DNA of 64,000 nt from NCBI GenBank assembly GCA_007748055.1, contig CP036279.1, forward strand, positions 7,440,001-7,504,000, read 5' to 3'. Below are positions 1 to 8,421 of this stretch, one piece after another (the first letter of the stretch is position 1; each line of letters starts with the position of its first letter). The stretch comes from Kolteria novifilia. GTDB lineage: Bacteria; Planctomycetota; Planctomycetia; Kolteriales; Kolteriaceae. The translations under genes were made by a program, and so were the position numbers. A model generated the notes under the pieces. The model ran no database searches. It had not been told where the DNA came from and saw only the letters and a list, made by a program, of their open reading frames with translations.

Positions 1-510
1 CTACAGAGTTGGTGTTCCGACTTCTTCGCGCAACCGCTCACCCTTCGCGTCAGCCCAGACGGCGGCTTTCCGGACGATACCGAAAGTCCCGGGCCGACGT
101 TGATCAGCACCGCCACGCTCAAGGCGGTGGCCCGTTGGTTTCCTGGGCTCCCGGTCGATGAAGTTCGCCGGCGCTTTCGCGCCAACCTCGAGATTGACGC
201 CGACGAGCCCTTCTGGGAGGACCGCTTGCTGAGCCGAGGCGAGGAGCCCTGTCGATTCTCGATCGGCGGAGTGACGCTCCTTGGGACAACCTGCAGCAAG
301 CGCTGCGTCGTCCCGAGCCGCGATTCCCACACGGGAGAACCGTGGCCCGGTTTCCAGAAGGAGTTCCTCCAGCGCCGCCAAGCCTCCCTTCCCGCGTGGG
401 CACCGCCCGAACGGTTCGACCATACCTATCGGCTCGCGGTCAATACGAAGGTCCCTGAATCGGAATGGGACAAGACGCTAACGGTCGGCGACCGCTTGGA
501 ACTCTTGTGA
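1..510 (+). CDS. MOSC-domain protein, 5' end cut by the window edge
   Basis: The frame is open from base 1, so the true start lies outside the window; 169 residues are visible. The segment with F-x-EDRL, an IGG-V-L-G block, a Cys-x-x-Cys-V-V-P-S-R-D motif and a C-terminal P-G-F-Q-K-x-F stretch matches the C-terminal half of MOSC proteins (the molybdenum-cofactor sulfurase/YiiM/MTARC group), where the conserved cysteine takes part in sulfur or Moco handling. The exact substrate cannot be told from this part. A sirtuin gene follows after 13 bases with its own ribosome binding site, so the two are probably co-transcribed. Confidence 0.8.
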   Translation, partial: LQSWCSDFFAQPLTLRVSPDGGFPDDTESPGPTLISTATLKAVARWFPGLPVDEVRRRFRANLEIDADEPFWEDRLLSRGEEPCRFSIGGVTLLGTTCSKRCVVPSRDSHTGEPWPGFQKEFLQRRQASLPAWAPPERFDHTYRLAVNTKVPESEWDKTLTVGDRLELL

Positions 511-523
511 GGAGAGTCGAGAC

Positions 524-1351
524 GTGACCGATGCCAGCCTCGAACTCGCGGCGCGGACGATCGCCGAAGCCGACGCCCTCGTCGTCGCCGCCGGTGCCGG
601 CATGGGTGTCGATTCGGGCCTTCCCGACTTTCGCGGGGACACGGGGTTTTGGAAGGCGTACCCGCCCCTCCAGAAGCTCGGCATTCGCTTCGTCGAGATG
701 GCCAACCCGAGCTGGTTCGATCGCGACCCGACACTGGCGTGGGGGTTCTATGGGCACCGGCTCGAACTCTACCGGCAAACCGAGCCTCATGCCGGGTTCG
801 GCCTCTTGCTCGAGTGGTGTCGGCAGCGCCCCGCGGGCTACTTCGTCTTCACCTCCAACGTCGACGGCCACTTTCAGCGTGCCGGCTTCGAAGACAGCCG
901 GGTCGTCGAGTGTCACGGCTCGCTGAACCACCTTCAGTGCTCGAATCCCTGCGGTGACGCCATCTGGTCAGCGAACGCAACAAGCATTAGCGTAGCCGAG
1001 GCGACGATGCGCGCAGGAGAACCGCTCCCTCGGTGCCCCACGTGTGATTCGACGGCGCGGCCGAATGTCTTGATGTTCGGCGATGGTCGCTGGGTGGGGG
1101 AGCGCACGGATGATCAACAGCGACGGCTCGAGGACTGGATCAGCGGGCTGGGGAGTAGGAAGGCCGTCATTGTCGAATGCGGGGCGGGAATGGCGGTGCC
1201 CACTGTTCGTCATGCTTCCGAGCAGATCGCTCGGATCACCGGTGGGAGACTCATTCGAATCAATCCGCGCGAAGCCGAGGTGCCGAGAGGGCAACTCTCC
1301 GTTCCCCTGGGAGCGCTGTTCGCGCTGGAAGAGATGGCAAAACGAATGTAG
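524..1351 (+). CDS. Sir2-family NAD-dependent protein deacylase
   Basis: A complete 275-residue sirtuin. The NAD-binding GAGMGVDSGLPDFRG motif is at residues 24-38, the SNVDGHFQRAG motif at about 111-121, and the catalytic His at 131 in ECHGSLNHLQC. Four cysteines (139, 143, 171, 174) form the structural zinc site, and a second glycine-rich ECGAGMAVPTVR stretch lies near residue 218. Such enzymes remove acyl groups from lysines with NAD as co-substrate; the acyl preference cannot be read from sequence. The GTG start is chosen because AGGAGAG lies seven bases upstream. It follows the MOSC gene by 13 bases, and a repeat element begins two bases after its stop. Confidence 0.92.
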   Translation: MTDASLELAARTIAEADALVVAAGAGMGVDSGLPDFRGDTGFWKAYPPLQKLGIRFVEMANPSWFDRDPTLAWGFYGHRLELYRQTEPHAGFGLLLEWCRQRPAGYFVFTSNVDGHFQRAGFEDSRVVECHGSLNHLQCSNPCGDAIWSANATSISVAEATMRAGEPLPRCPTCDSTARPNVLMFGDGRWVGERTDDQQRRLEDWISGLGSRKAVIVECGAGMAVPTVRHASEQIARITGGRLIRINPREAEVPRGQLSVPLGALFALEEMAKRM

Positions 1352-1352
1352 C

Positions 1353-1497
1353 GTCCTGATTGGCAAGTTCGCTACGGGAAATCTCGGCCCTCAGATCGTG
1401 CGTGAGATCGTCCAATAACAGGCGTTTCCGGCATGCCACGGCGAGTGTGGGCGTGGCACTCAAGAGTTTTCTTGCCAATGAGTTAACCAATCAGGAC
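1353..1497. repeat. MITE-like element bounded by inverted repeats, copy 1
   Basis: An 11-base inverted repeat (GTCCTGATTGG at 1353-1363, CCAATCAGGAC at 1487-1497) bounds about 145 bp. The core is a degenerate hairpin (GCCACGGCGAGTGTGGGCGTGGC region), followed by CAAGAG and an inner TTGCCAAT. A shorter related copy is at 4226-4330, and the hairpin core recurs at 43601-43630. It begins two bases after the sirtuin stop codon. No coding capacity is seen. Confidence 0.75.
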
Positions 1498-1510
1498 AGG
1501 AGTGACTCGT

Positions 1511-1963
1511 TCACTTCTTGAGATCGAAAGCGAACTCGTTCGACTGATCCTCAAGCACATTGACCGTGAGTTCCGACGTGTCGAAGGAGGCGTAACGCTC
1601 GGGAGTGAGCCAAGTGATCTTCGGCTTGGACGAGGCGCCCCGGCGATCCTCTTCCGAGGCTTCGGCCGCCGTTTCGATGCTCTTGTTGATCGAGACGCGT
1701 TGCGGTCCGGCGACAGCACCGTCGCTGGCCTCGAACGTCGTGAGCTGAAATCGTCCCGCCGCGTCGGTCGTCCCGTAGGCGGAGCGTGACTTCTCTTGCG
1801 ATTGGAAGAGAACCACCGCCCCTTCGACCGGCTCACCGGCGAGCGTGACCACGCCGGAGACGGGGTAGACCGGTGGCCGACTTTTCTCCCACTTGTCCAT
1901 CGGCCCCGACGACCCACACCCGACGATCACCAGGGTGCTGACGGCGACATACCACGGTTTCAT
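1511..1963 (-). CDS. Small transthyretin-like/carboxypeptidase-regulatory-like lipoprotein
   Basis: A 150-residue protein with a short hydrophobic signal ending in a lipobox-like VIVGC (Cys16), so probably lipid-anchored. The segment YPVSGVVTLAGEPVEGAVVLF and the later TTDAAGRFQLTTF are the hallmark strands of the beta-sandwich carboxypeptidase-regulatory/transthyretin fold common in planctomycete small lipoproteins. It lies 118 bp downstream of a DUF1559 gene on the same strand, an arrangement repeated at 7480-8865. The role is unknown; these pairs are assumed to be cell-surface proteins. Confidence 0.75.
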   Translation of the reverse strand: MKPWYVAVSTLVIVGCGSSGPMDKWEKSRPPVYPVSGVVTLAGEPVEGAVVLFQSQEKSRSAYGTTDAAGRFQLTTFEASDGAVAGPQRVSINKSIETAAEASEEDRRGASSKPKITWLTPERYASFDTSELTVNVLEDQSNEFAFDLKK

Positions 1964-2081
1964 AGAGATTGGACTCCCAGTCAGTCACTGGCAAGCGTGT
2001 CCAACAGCGCTTGCCGTTTCGCCATCGGCTCGTCGCGCGGATCGGTCCCACACCTACGCCGCCTCCCCAGGACGGGGTCGC

Positions 2082-3152
2082 TCACAGCCCATTCGAAAGA
2101 ATCTCTTCGCTCGCTCTGGTGCCGAGCGCTCCCCACACGCCGTAGGGGCTGGGCCCACTTAGTCCGGGATGAGACGCCGCCGGATCGCCGGCGTCGATGT
2201 TCTCGCTCACGAACTGGACCGTGCCATCGCAAAAGAGCACGTGCACACCACCGTCGTGGTTGCTGCTCGCGGTATAGACCCCTTCGCCGCCACCAAACCC
2301 GTAGCACGCCGGCTTGTTGGGAGAGAGGATGGTGTTGAAGCCGGTGTACTGGCTGCGGCCGTCCGACCAGCGTTGCCCCAGGGTCCGGTCCTGAATGAAG
2401 ACCGTCGCCACGCTGCCGGCGAGCGCCAAACAATTCGCGGGATTGGTCGTGTGCGAGGAGACGTGAATCGGAAACTGGCCCACCGTACCGCGGCTGCGGG
2501 CGAACTCGGACATCGCGATCGTCTTGCTGAGCCCGTCGGTGATGTCGCCGAGGCGCGTGCTGGTTTGAATGCCGAAGACGCCGCGCATGTTGCTCGGGAT
2601 CGCGACTCCACCGCCATGGGTGGCATGATACCAATGATCTCCGCCATTGAATCCGTAGCTCGAGGTCCCGGCGTTGGACGAGTACGCCGGCACCGGATCG
2701 GAGGGACAATTGAAGATCGGCACACTCACCTTCCAATAGTCGCGTCCACCGTGCCAAACATAGGTGTCGGCCTCGACGATATCGTCGTAGAGTCGCTGCT
2801 GGTCGGCGAAGGGCAACAACGGCACATAGCCACTCAGCCGCGGCACGGTCCCCGGATCACACATCGTGCTTCCCGAACAGAACGTACCACTGCGCCGCGC
2901 CGGCAGGACGCCATGCGACTCGGCATAGTTCGCCAGTGCCAAACCGATCTGTCGCAAGTTGCTCTTACACTGCATCGAGCGAGCCGAAGCCCTCACCCGC
3001 TGGACCGCGGGTAGAAGCAGCCCCACGAGAATACCGATGATGGCGATCACCACCAGAAGCTCGACGAGAGTGAAACCTAGGCGTGACGAACGTTGGCGAA
3101 CACTTGCAACATTCGCGCAATCCTTCTCGATAGGCGCGGGACGGCCCAGCAT
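2082..3152 (-). CDS. DUF1559 protein with prepilin-type N-terminal methylation motif
   Basis: A 356-residue protein. After a basic leader of about 25 residues comes GFTLVELLVVIAIIGILVGLLLPAVQ, the prepilin cleavage/methylation segment, then the DUF1559 region (CKSNLRQIGLALANYAESHG, a CPSD motif, a GFNGGDHWYH block and C-terminal DGTVQFVSENID). The C-terminus, GALGTRASEEI, is the usual DUF1559 ending. The start at 3152 is preferred because AGGGGA lies just upstream; an in-frame ATG at 3206 would add 18 residues. DUF1559 proteins are extremely expanded in planctomycetes and their function is not established; they resemble type II secretion pseudopilins at the N-terminus. Confidence 0.9.
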   Translation of the reverse strand: MLGRPAPIEKDCANVASVRQRSSRLGFTLVELLVVIAIIGILVGLLLPAVQRVRASARSMQCKSNLRQIGLALANYAESHGVLPARRSGTFCSGSTMCDPGTVPRLSGYVPLLPFADQQRLYDDIVEADTYVWHGGRDYWKVSVPIFNCPSDPVPAYSSNAGTSSYGFNGGDHWYHATHGGGVAIPSNMRGVFGIQTSTRLGDITDGLSKTIAMSEFARSRGTVGQFPIHVSSHTTNPANCLALAGSVATVFIQDRTLGQRWSDGRSQYTGFNTILSPNKPACYGFGGGEGVYTASSNHDGGVHVLFCDGTVQFVSENIDAGDPAASHPGLSGPSPYGVWGALGTRASEEILSNGL

Positions 3153-3392
3153 GGCGATTCCCCTGGTTGGATGTGAGATTGCACAGAACGATCGCTTTAC
3201 CAACATTCCGTGCGATTGGACCCAGCGTCAGTGTCGCGGAAATCGGCGCGGGAATCAACCAATTCGACACCAGAGTTGCCGTATTTGCCGACGTGCGCGC
3301 GTCGCGATCGCGCGCTCCTTTCGAAGTCGACAGGATCGCCCGAGCGATTCGCGATACAGTAGAACGCGTGACCCTACCGTAGAGGACGAGGT

Positions 3393-4226
3393 ATGAGCGA
3401 GGACTCCGAGGACGAGAACAGGCCCACCACCCCCTGGCGCGAACGGGTCCACGAAATCATCTTCGAAGCCGACACGCCCGAAGGCAAGGCGTTCGACGTC
3501 GGCCTTCTCATCGCCATCTTGTGCAGTGTCGCGGTGGTGGTCGCCGAAAGCGTCGAAGAGGTGCGCGTACGTTTCGGCGTCTACTTGCTGGCCGCCGAAT
3601 GGCTCTTCACCATCCTCTTCACCATCGAGTACGGGATGCGTCTCGCCTGCGTTCGCAGTCCTTGGCGCTACGCGTGCAGTTTCTTCGGCTGGGTCGATCT
3701 GCTCGCGGTGTTGCCGATGTACCTGAGTCTTTTCGTCGGTGGCACCCACTCGCTGATCGTGATTCGCACGCTGCGGCTGCTGCGAATCTTCCGCGTCTTC
3801 AAGCTCGGGCGCTATCTCAAGGAAGCCAGAACGCTGCTGATCGCCCTCAAATCGACGCGGGAGAAGATCACCGTCTTTCTGGTCGCGATTCTCTCCGCGG
3901 TCTTGATCCTCGGGGCGATGATGTATCTGGTCGAGGGACCAGAGAATGGTTTCACCAACATCCCCGTCGGCGTCTATTGGGCGATCGTGACCCTGACGAC
4001 CGTCGGGTACGGCGACATTCATCCGAAGACGGCGGTGGGCCAGATACTCGCCGCCCTGGCGATGATCCTCGGCTATAGCATCATCATCGTCCCGACCGGC
4101 ATCTTCTCGGCCGAGATCCTGACCGCACGACAAAAGGATATCACCACGCGTAGCTGCGCCACCTGCGGCGGGGAAGGTCATGATCACGACGCGAACCACT
4201 GCAAGTTCTGCGGTTCGCGGCTTTAG
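3393..4226 (+). CDS. Six-TM voltage-gated-type potassium channel with C-terminal zinc ribbon
   Basis: A 277-residue inner-membrane ion channel. Hydrophobic segments S1-S3 lie between about residues 35 and 115. The S4 segment IRTLRLLRIFRVFKL (124-138) carries a basic residue at about every third position, the voltage-sensor pattern. The pore has the potassium selectivity filter TVGYGD at 203-208, followed by S6. After S6 there is an unusual tail of about 35 residues with C-x2-C (255, 258), a His/Asp-rich stretch, and a second C-x2-C (270, 273), which reads as a small zinc ribbon. The gene stands alone, and a repeat element begins at the last base of its stop codon. Confidence 0.9.
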   Translation: MSEDSEDENRPTTPWRERVHEIIFEADTPEGKAFDVGLLIAILCSVAVVVAESVEEVRVRFGVYLLAAEWLFTILFTIEYGMRLACVRSPWRYACSFFGWVDLLAVLPMYLSLFVGGTHSLIVIRTLRLLRIFRVFKLGRYLKEARTLLIALKSTREKITVFLVAILSAVLILGAMMYLVEGPENGFTNIPVGVYWAIVTLTTVGYGDIHPKTAVGQILAALAMILGYSIIIVPTGIFSAEILTARQKDITTRSCATCGGEGHDHDANHCKFCGSRL

Positions 4227-4330
4227 TCGGTCGTTGGCAAGAGCGTGGTAGGCGTGTTTCCCGCGTGCCCACGGCGAACATGGGCATGGCGTCCAAGAGA
4301 TCTCTCGGCAATGAATTTGCCAATCAGGAC
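4226..4330. repeat. MITE-like element, copy 2
   Basis: About 105 bp with the same organisation as 1353-1497: a left arm ending TTGGCAA at 4226-4240, a hairpin core GCCCACGGCGAACATGGGC, a CAAGAG block, and the right arm TTGCCAATCAGGAC at 4317-4330. The left arm is more degenerate than in copy 1. It starts at the G of the channel gene's TAG stop. Confidence 0.7.
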
Positions 4331-4359
4331 ACTAGGAACTAACGCAGTATCCACGGTCC

Positions 4360-4437
4360 TCGTTCGGGTTGAAGACGCCGCAACTGGTTCTCACTGGCTG
4401 ACAAGCAGCCAGTGGCACCCGAGAGTCAGGCCTTGAC
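4360..4437 (-). repeat. Dispersed palindromic repeat (CACTGGCT...AGCCAGTG family)
   Basis: The core hairpin pairs CACTGGCT (4392-4399) with AGCCAGTG (4407-4414) around a GACAAGC loop. About 80 bp can be matched, in inverted orientation, to 32058-32143, including the flanking CGGGTGCCACT and CAGCCAGTGAGAAC segments. Shorter core copies are at 19941-19968 and 25031-25057, and a degenerate one near 57387. Non-coding. Confidence 0.75.
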
Positions 4438-4531
4438 AGAGAACCAGCAGACCGTTGATCTATTCCCTGCCGGCTGCGAACGGCTCTATTGACCAATCTC
4501 TGCGTTCAAAAACCGCGACGAATCTACGGAG

Positions 4532-4606
4532 TCGCCTGAGCTTTTCCTCCTTGATTTTGGCCAACGGGGCTCGTTCTCGCCTTGGCCCGCCTAAGTCAAC
4601 GGACTG
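4532..4606 (-). repeat. Stop-codon-adjacent 75-bp repeat, copy 1
   Basis: Read leftward, this begins CAGTCCGTTGACTTAGGC at the base immediately after the TAG stop of the oxidoreductase gene. It continues with a GGGCCAAGGCGAGAACGA block and a GCCAAAATCAAGGAGGAAAA block. It matches 23842-23918, which also starts at the base after a stop codon, in the same orientation relative to the gene. The rest of the 380-base gap (4331-4606) holds only this and the palindromic repeat. Confidence 0.8.
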
Positions 4607-6025
4607 CTAGACCTGTTCGGGAACGACATAGGGTTTGCGGTACTCGCGCCGCAACAGCCGGTTGGCCGTTTCCGCGTCGGAGCCGACAAAACGCTCGGTC
4701 GCCGGATCGAACGAAAGCTGGAGCCCTTGCGTGATGGTCGTTCCTTGCGGGAGCGCCTTGTTCTCTTGGAGATGGCCGAGCATCCGCTCGTAGGCTTCGG
4801 CGGTGAAGGAACCGCCCTGGACATGCTCCTTGATCTGCTCGGGCGACGCGGCCGCTCCGACTCGGTGCGAGATGTTGCCGAGATGACAAAGCCCGGTCGA
4901 GAGGTGCCCCTGCTCGATGTCGCAGTTCAGATCGCCGCTCTTTCGCGAACGCATCGCGTTGATGAAATTCGCCTGGTGACCACGGCCACCATCGCCGTTG
5001 ATCTTCTGAACCACCTTGCCCTTCTCGTCGAAGATCGTTCCCTTGTGCATGCCGGCGTAGGATCCATGCTCGCACTCGACGACCATGCCGACTTTCACAC
5101 CCGACGGCAGTTGCTCCTTCGGCGTCGGCAGATTCCTCACCTCGATGAGAATGGGGGCCGGTTCGTAGTCGTAGTAGACCACATGGGTATTGGGTGTCTC
5201 ACCCGAGTCGTTCCAACCGTAGCGGCCGCCGATGCTGACGACTCCCTTGGGGAACGCGTCGGCTCCGATGACCCATCGCGCTAGGTCGAGCGAGTGCGGG
5301 CCGTTGTTTCCGAGTTCGCCGTTGCCCGTGTCCCAGAACCAGTGCCAGTCGTAGTGGTAGTTCTGCCTGGTGATCGGTCCGAGGGGAGCGGGCCCCGACC
5401 AGAGATCGTGATTGACCGAGGCGGGCGGCTTGCCCGAGGCGACGGGGGGGCCGATCGACTTGCGATTGCTGAAATGAATGACGCGGACGCGCTTGACCTT
5501 TCCGAGTTCGCCGTCGCGGAGCCGAGGGAGCCACTCGCGGAGTTGCTCGTCACTGCGACGTTGGGTGCCGACTTGGACGATGCGATCGTGCTTGCGGGCG
5601 GCGTTGATCATCTGGCGACCTTCCCAGAGATCAAAGGCGACCGGTTTCTCGACGTAGACGTCCTTACCCGCTTGGCATCCCCAGATAGTCGCGAGGGCGT
5701 GCCAGTGATTGGGGGTCGCGATGCAAAGGGCGTCGATCGACGGGTCCTCGAGCAACTTGCGAATGTCTTGGTACTTGGTCATCTTGCCGAAGGGTTCTTC
5801 GAACTCCTTGGCGCGTTGATCGAGGATCGCCTCGTCGACCTCGCACAAGGCGGCGACGCGGACGCCGTCCATCTTGCCGAAGGCGCGGACGTGGGCCGCC
5901 CCGCGACCGCGGAGTCCGACGACGCCGACGCGAATGTCGTCGTTGGCCCCGAGGACACGAGCCGTCGGTGCCAGCACCGCCGCCGACGCGGCCGAGGCGA
6001 GAAAGTTTCGACGAGTAAGTCGCAT
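4607..6025 (-). CDS. Secreted Gfo/Idh/MocA-family oxidoreductase (Tat signal)
   Basis: A 472-residue protein. It opens with a twin-arginine signal (RLTRRNFLASAASAAVLAP), then the Rossmann dinucleotide fold IRVGVVGLRGRGAAH, a TPNHWHA segment and the EKPVAFD motif that is the family's catalytic Lys region. Members of this group in planctomycetes are exported NAD(P)-dependent sugar or inositol oxidoreductases; the substrate cannot be inferred. ATG at 6025 is preferred over the GTG nine bases upstream because AGGGAG is spaced eight bases from it. A second family member is at 32260-33735. Confidence 0.9.
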   Translation of the reverse strand: MRLTRRNFLASAASAAVLAPTARVLGANDDIRVGVVGLRGRGAAHVRAFGKMDGVRVAALCEVDEAILDQRAKEFEEPFGKMTKYQDIRKLLEDPSIDALCIATPNHWHALATIWGCQAGKDVYVEKPVAFDLWEGRQMINAARKHDRIVQVGTQRRSDEQLREWLPRLRDGELGKVKRVRVIHFSNRKSIGPPVASGKPPASVNHDLWSGPAPLGPITRQNYHYDWHWFWDTGNGELGNNGPHSLDLARWVIGADAFPKGVVSIGGRYGWNDSGETPNTHVVYYDYEPAPILIEVRNLPTPKEQLPSGVKVGMVVECEHGSYAGMHKGTIFDEKGKVVQKINGDGGRGHQANFINAMRSRKSGDLNCDIEQGHLSTGLCHLGNISHRVGAAASPEQIKEHVQGGSFTAEAYERMLGHLQENKALPQGTTITQGLQLSFDPATERFVGSDAETANRLLRREYRKPYVVPEQV

Positions 6026-6484
6026 GTAGGGCACTCCCTGTCACGTTGAAGATCATCATGGGCTCGTCCACCCATCCTCGCGGGCGCCGCCCCATGATGT
6101 CACGAGCCATCATCGTCTGAACATACCCTAAACGGGGCCGCTTGGCCAACACAATCTTCCCGGTTGCCTCACTCCGACCCCGAAGAGACCTACCTCGATC
6201 CAGTTTGCCCCGTTTACCAACCTGACGGGGCCAGGGGTCCGCTCGCGGCACGCGCGACGAAGTTGCCTTCCACGTCAATCGCCGGTCGCTGCTGCCCAAG
6301 AATGCGGCACCCTCAAGGTTGGCTCCTCATCTTCGCTTTCGTGTGGTTTTCCCGCGATTCCCGCCGCAATGGGAACGTTTTCGCTTCGCGGCGACGACTT
6401 TTGACTCAATCGGCACGCGAGTCGCAAATGGGTGAACCGACGCGCTACACGCATGCTTCCAATGCCCCGGAGGAACAGAACATC

Positions 6485-7390
6485 GTGATCCGAAACAAGC
6501 CCTCGATGGTCGGCTTTACGCTGGTGGAACTCCTGGTGGTCATCGCCATCATCGGCGTCCTCGTCAGCCTGCTCCTTCCCGCCGTCCAGCAGGCGCGCGA
6601 GTCGGCTCGCCGCTCGATGTGCACCAACAACCTCAAGCAGTTGGCCACGTCGCTGCACAACTATCACGACGCCCACTCGGTCTTCCCCTACGGCCGACGG
6701 GGCGGGGCCACGCTTGACCGCGAGACCTGGTTTCATCGCCTGCTTCCGTACATGGATCAGACCGCCATCTTCGACAAGTACGAAGAGCAAAACGAAACCT
6801 ACTGCTGGCACACCTCCGACGATGTCATCTCGACGGTCGTCCCCATGCTGTCGTGTCCCTCGGATCCCTCCAGCCCAGGTTTCGGTGGCGCTTCCACCAG
6901 GATGGGCTTTCAAGGCAACTACGTCGGGCTCAACGGCAACGGAATCATCACCCACGGTTCCAGCGCGAAGGGAATGTTCTGGAGCTACTCCAGCGTGTCG
7001 TTGGGCAACGTACTCGACGGGACCTCCAAAACGATCTTGGCAAGTGAAGTCATCGTCCGTGGAACCCAGCCAGTCAGCGGAGCCTGGGGGGCCGGCGGCG
7101 GCTATTGGGGTGGATCGAGCGGCGGCAGCTACGCCTTCACGACCTTGGAACCCCCCAATCCCTTGATTCCCGACGTGCTCTATGGCTGCAAGGATGAAAA
7201 CCTTGCGAGCGCACCCTGTCGCAGCACCGGCAGTTACACCAACCCCGAAATCTACGCGCGCAGCCTGCACCCCGGCGGGGTGAACGCGGCGTTGGTCGAC
7301 GGTACGGTGATCTTCGTTGGCAACTCGATCGATGCGGATCTCTTCCGGGCACTCGGCACGAGAGCCGGCGGCGAAATCACCGAGCTCTAG
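6485..7390 (+). CDS. DUF1559 protein with prepilin-type N-terminus (tandem paralogue 1)
   Basis: A 301-residue protein. A GTG start at 6485 with GGAGGA twelve bases upstream gives a seven-residue leader (MIRNKPS) before MVGFTLVELLVVIAIIGVLV. The DUF1559 body follows: RRSMCTNNLKQLATSLHNYHD, CPSDPSSPG, GFQGNYVGLNGN, DGTSKTI, SLHPGGVNAALVDGTV and the C-terminal ALGTRAGGEITEL. The reading frame stays open upstream to about 6164 but has no family resemblance there. It is 89 bases from a paralogue of identical length, indicating tandem duplication. The function of DUF1559 proteins is not known. Confidence 0.9.
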   Translation: MIRNKPSMVGFTLVELLVVIAIIGVLVSLLLPAVQQARESARRSMCTNNLKQLATSLHNYHDAHSVFPYGRRGGATLDRETWFHRLLPYMDQTAIFDKYEEQNETYCWHTSDDVISTVVPMLSCPSDPSSPGFGGASTRMGFQGNYVGLNGNGIITHGSSAKGMFWSYSSVSLGNVLDGTSKTILASEVIVRGTQPVSGAWGAGGGYWGGSSGGSYAFTTLEPPNPLIPDVLYGCKDENLASAPCRSTGSYTNPEIYARSLHPGGVNAALVDGTVIFVGNSIDADLFRALGTRAGGEITEL

Positions 7391-7479
7391 ACGCCAAGTG
7401 GCAAGCCGACGCGCATCGCTCGCGTTTGGAACGATGCCGCCATCACTGTCAGACCGACCATCATCCAGAGGAGTCCCCA

Positions 7480-8385
7480 TTGACTACCAGATCTAGACGA
7501 GTGCTCGGCTTCACCCTTGTGGAGCTCTTGGTCGTCATTGCCATCATCGGCGTATTGGTGGCCCTGCTCTTGCCCGCCGTCCAGCAAGCACGTGAGTCGG
7601 CGCGCCGCTCGATGTGCACGAACCACCTCAAACAAGTGGCGCTGGCGTTGATGACTTACGAAGAAGCGCACGGTGTTTTTCCCTACGGAATGCGTGGCGG
7701 GGCGACACTCAACCGGGATACGTGGATGCAACGAATCCTCCCCCAGTTGGATCAAACACCACTCTACGAACGCTACGTGACGGCGGACGTCGACCACGTC
7801 TTCTACAACGACGCGGCGATTCAGGGAGCGACCGTCCCCGTCTTGATGTGCCCCTCGGACCCATCCGGTCCCGCGCGTGGCGGCGCTTCGGCCCAGCCCG
7901 GTTTTCAAGGCAACTACGTCGGACTCAACGGCAATGACATCATCAACAATAGCGCCTCCGCCAAAGGCATCTTTTGGCATAACTCGAGCACCGGACTGCG
8001 TGACCTCCTCGATGGCACGTCCAAGACCATCCTCCTTAGTGAAGTCATCATTCGCGGTTCTCAGCCGGTCTCGAATGCCTGGGGGGCGGGAGGTGGTTAC
8101 TGGGGCGGCGGAGCGGGCGGCGGCTACGGCTTCTCGACGAAAGAGTCGCCGAATCCCCTGCTTCCCGATGTTCTCTACGGATGTAAGAGCACCACCTTTC
8201 CCAACTCGCCTTGCACCGCCACCGGCAGCTACGCCAACCCCGAAATCTACGCGCGCAGCCTGCACCCCGGTGGAGTCAACGCGGCCATGGGCGACGGTAC
8301 CGTCAACTTCATCAACAACTCGATCGATGCGGAACTTTTCCGGGCGCTCGGCACGCGGGCCGGCGGCGAAATCACCGAGTTCTGA
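7480..8385 (+). CDS. DUF1559 protein with prepilin-type N-terminus (tandem paralogue 2)
   Basis: A 301-residue protein, identical in length to the preceding gene and co-linear along its whole length. It has GFTLVELLVVIAIIGVLVALLLP, SARRSMCTNHLKQVALALMTYEEAHGVFPYG, CPSDPSGP, GFQGNYVGLNGND, YARSLHPGGVNAAMGDGTV and ALGTRAGGEITEF. A TTG start at 7480 is chosen because GAGGAG lies six bases upstream and the resulting leader (MTTRSRRVL) fits a prepilin leader. A small lipoprotein gene follows directly, so the three genes are probably one transcript. Confidence 0.9.
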   Translation: MTTRSRRVLGFTLVELLVVIAIIGVLVALLLPAVQQARESARRSMCTNHLKQVALALMTYEEAHGVFPYGMRGGATLNRDTWMQRILPQLDQTPLYERYVTADVDHVFYNDAAIQGATVPVLMCPSDPSGPARGGASAQPGFQGNYVGLNGNDIINNSASAKGIFWHNSSTGLRDLLDGTSKTILLSEVIIRGSQPVSNAWGAGGGYWGGGAGGGYGFSTKESPNPLLPDVLYGCKSTTFPNSPCTATGSYANPEIYARSLHPGGVNAAMGDGTVNFINNSIDAELFRALGTRAGGEITEF

Positions 8386-8421
8386 TGGTCAATGCGACGT
8401 GGCACTCGAGAGATGACCACC

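Noticed and set aside
6164-6484. Upstream extension of the first tandem DUF1559 gene
   Set aside because: The extra 107 residues have no family resemblance and would bury the prepilin leader; the GTG at 6485 has a good ribosome binding site.
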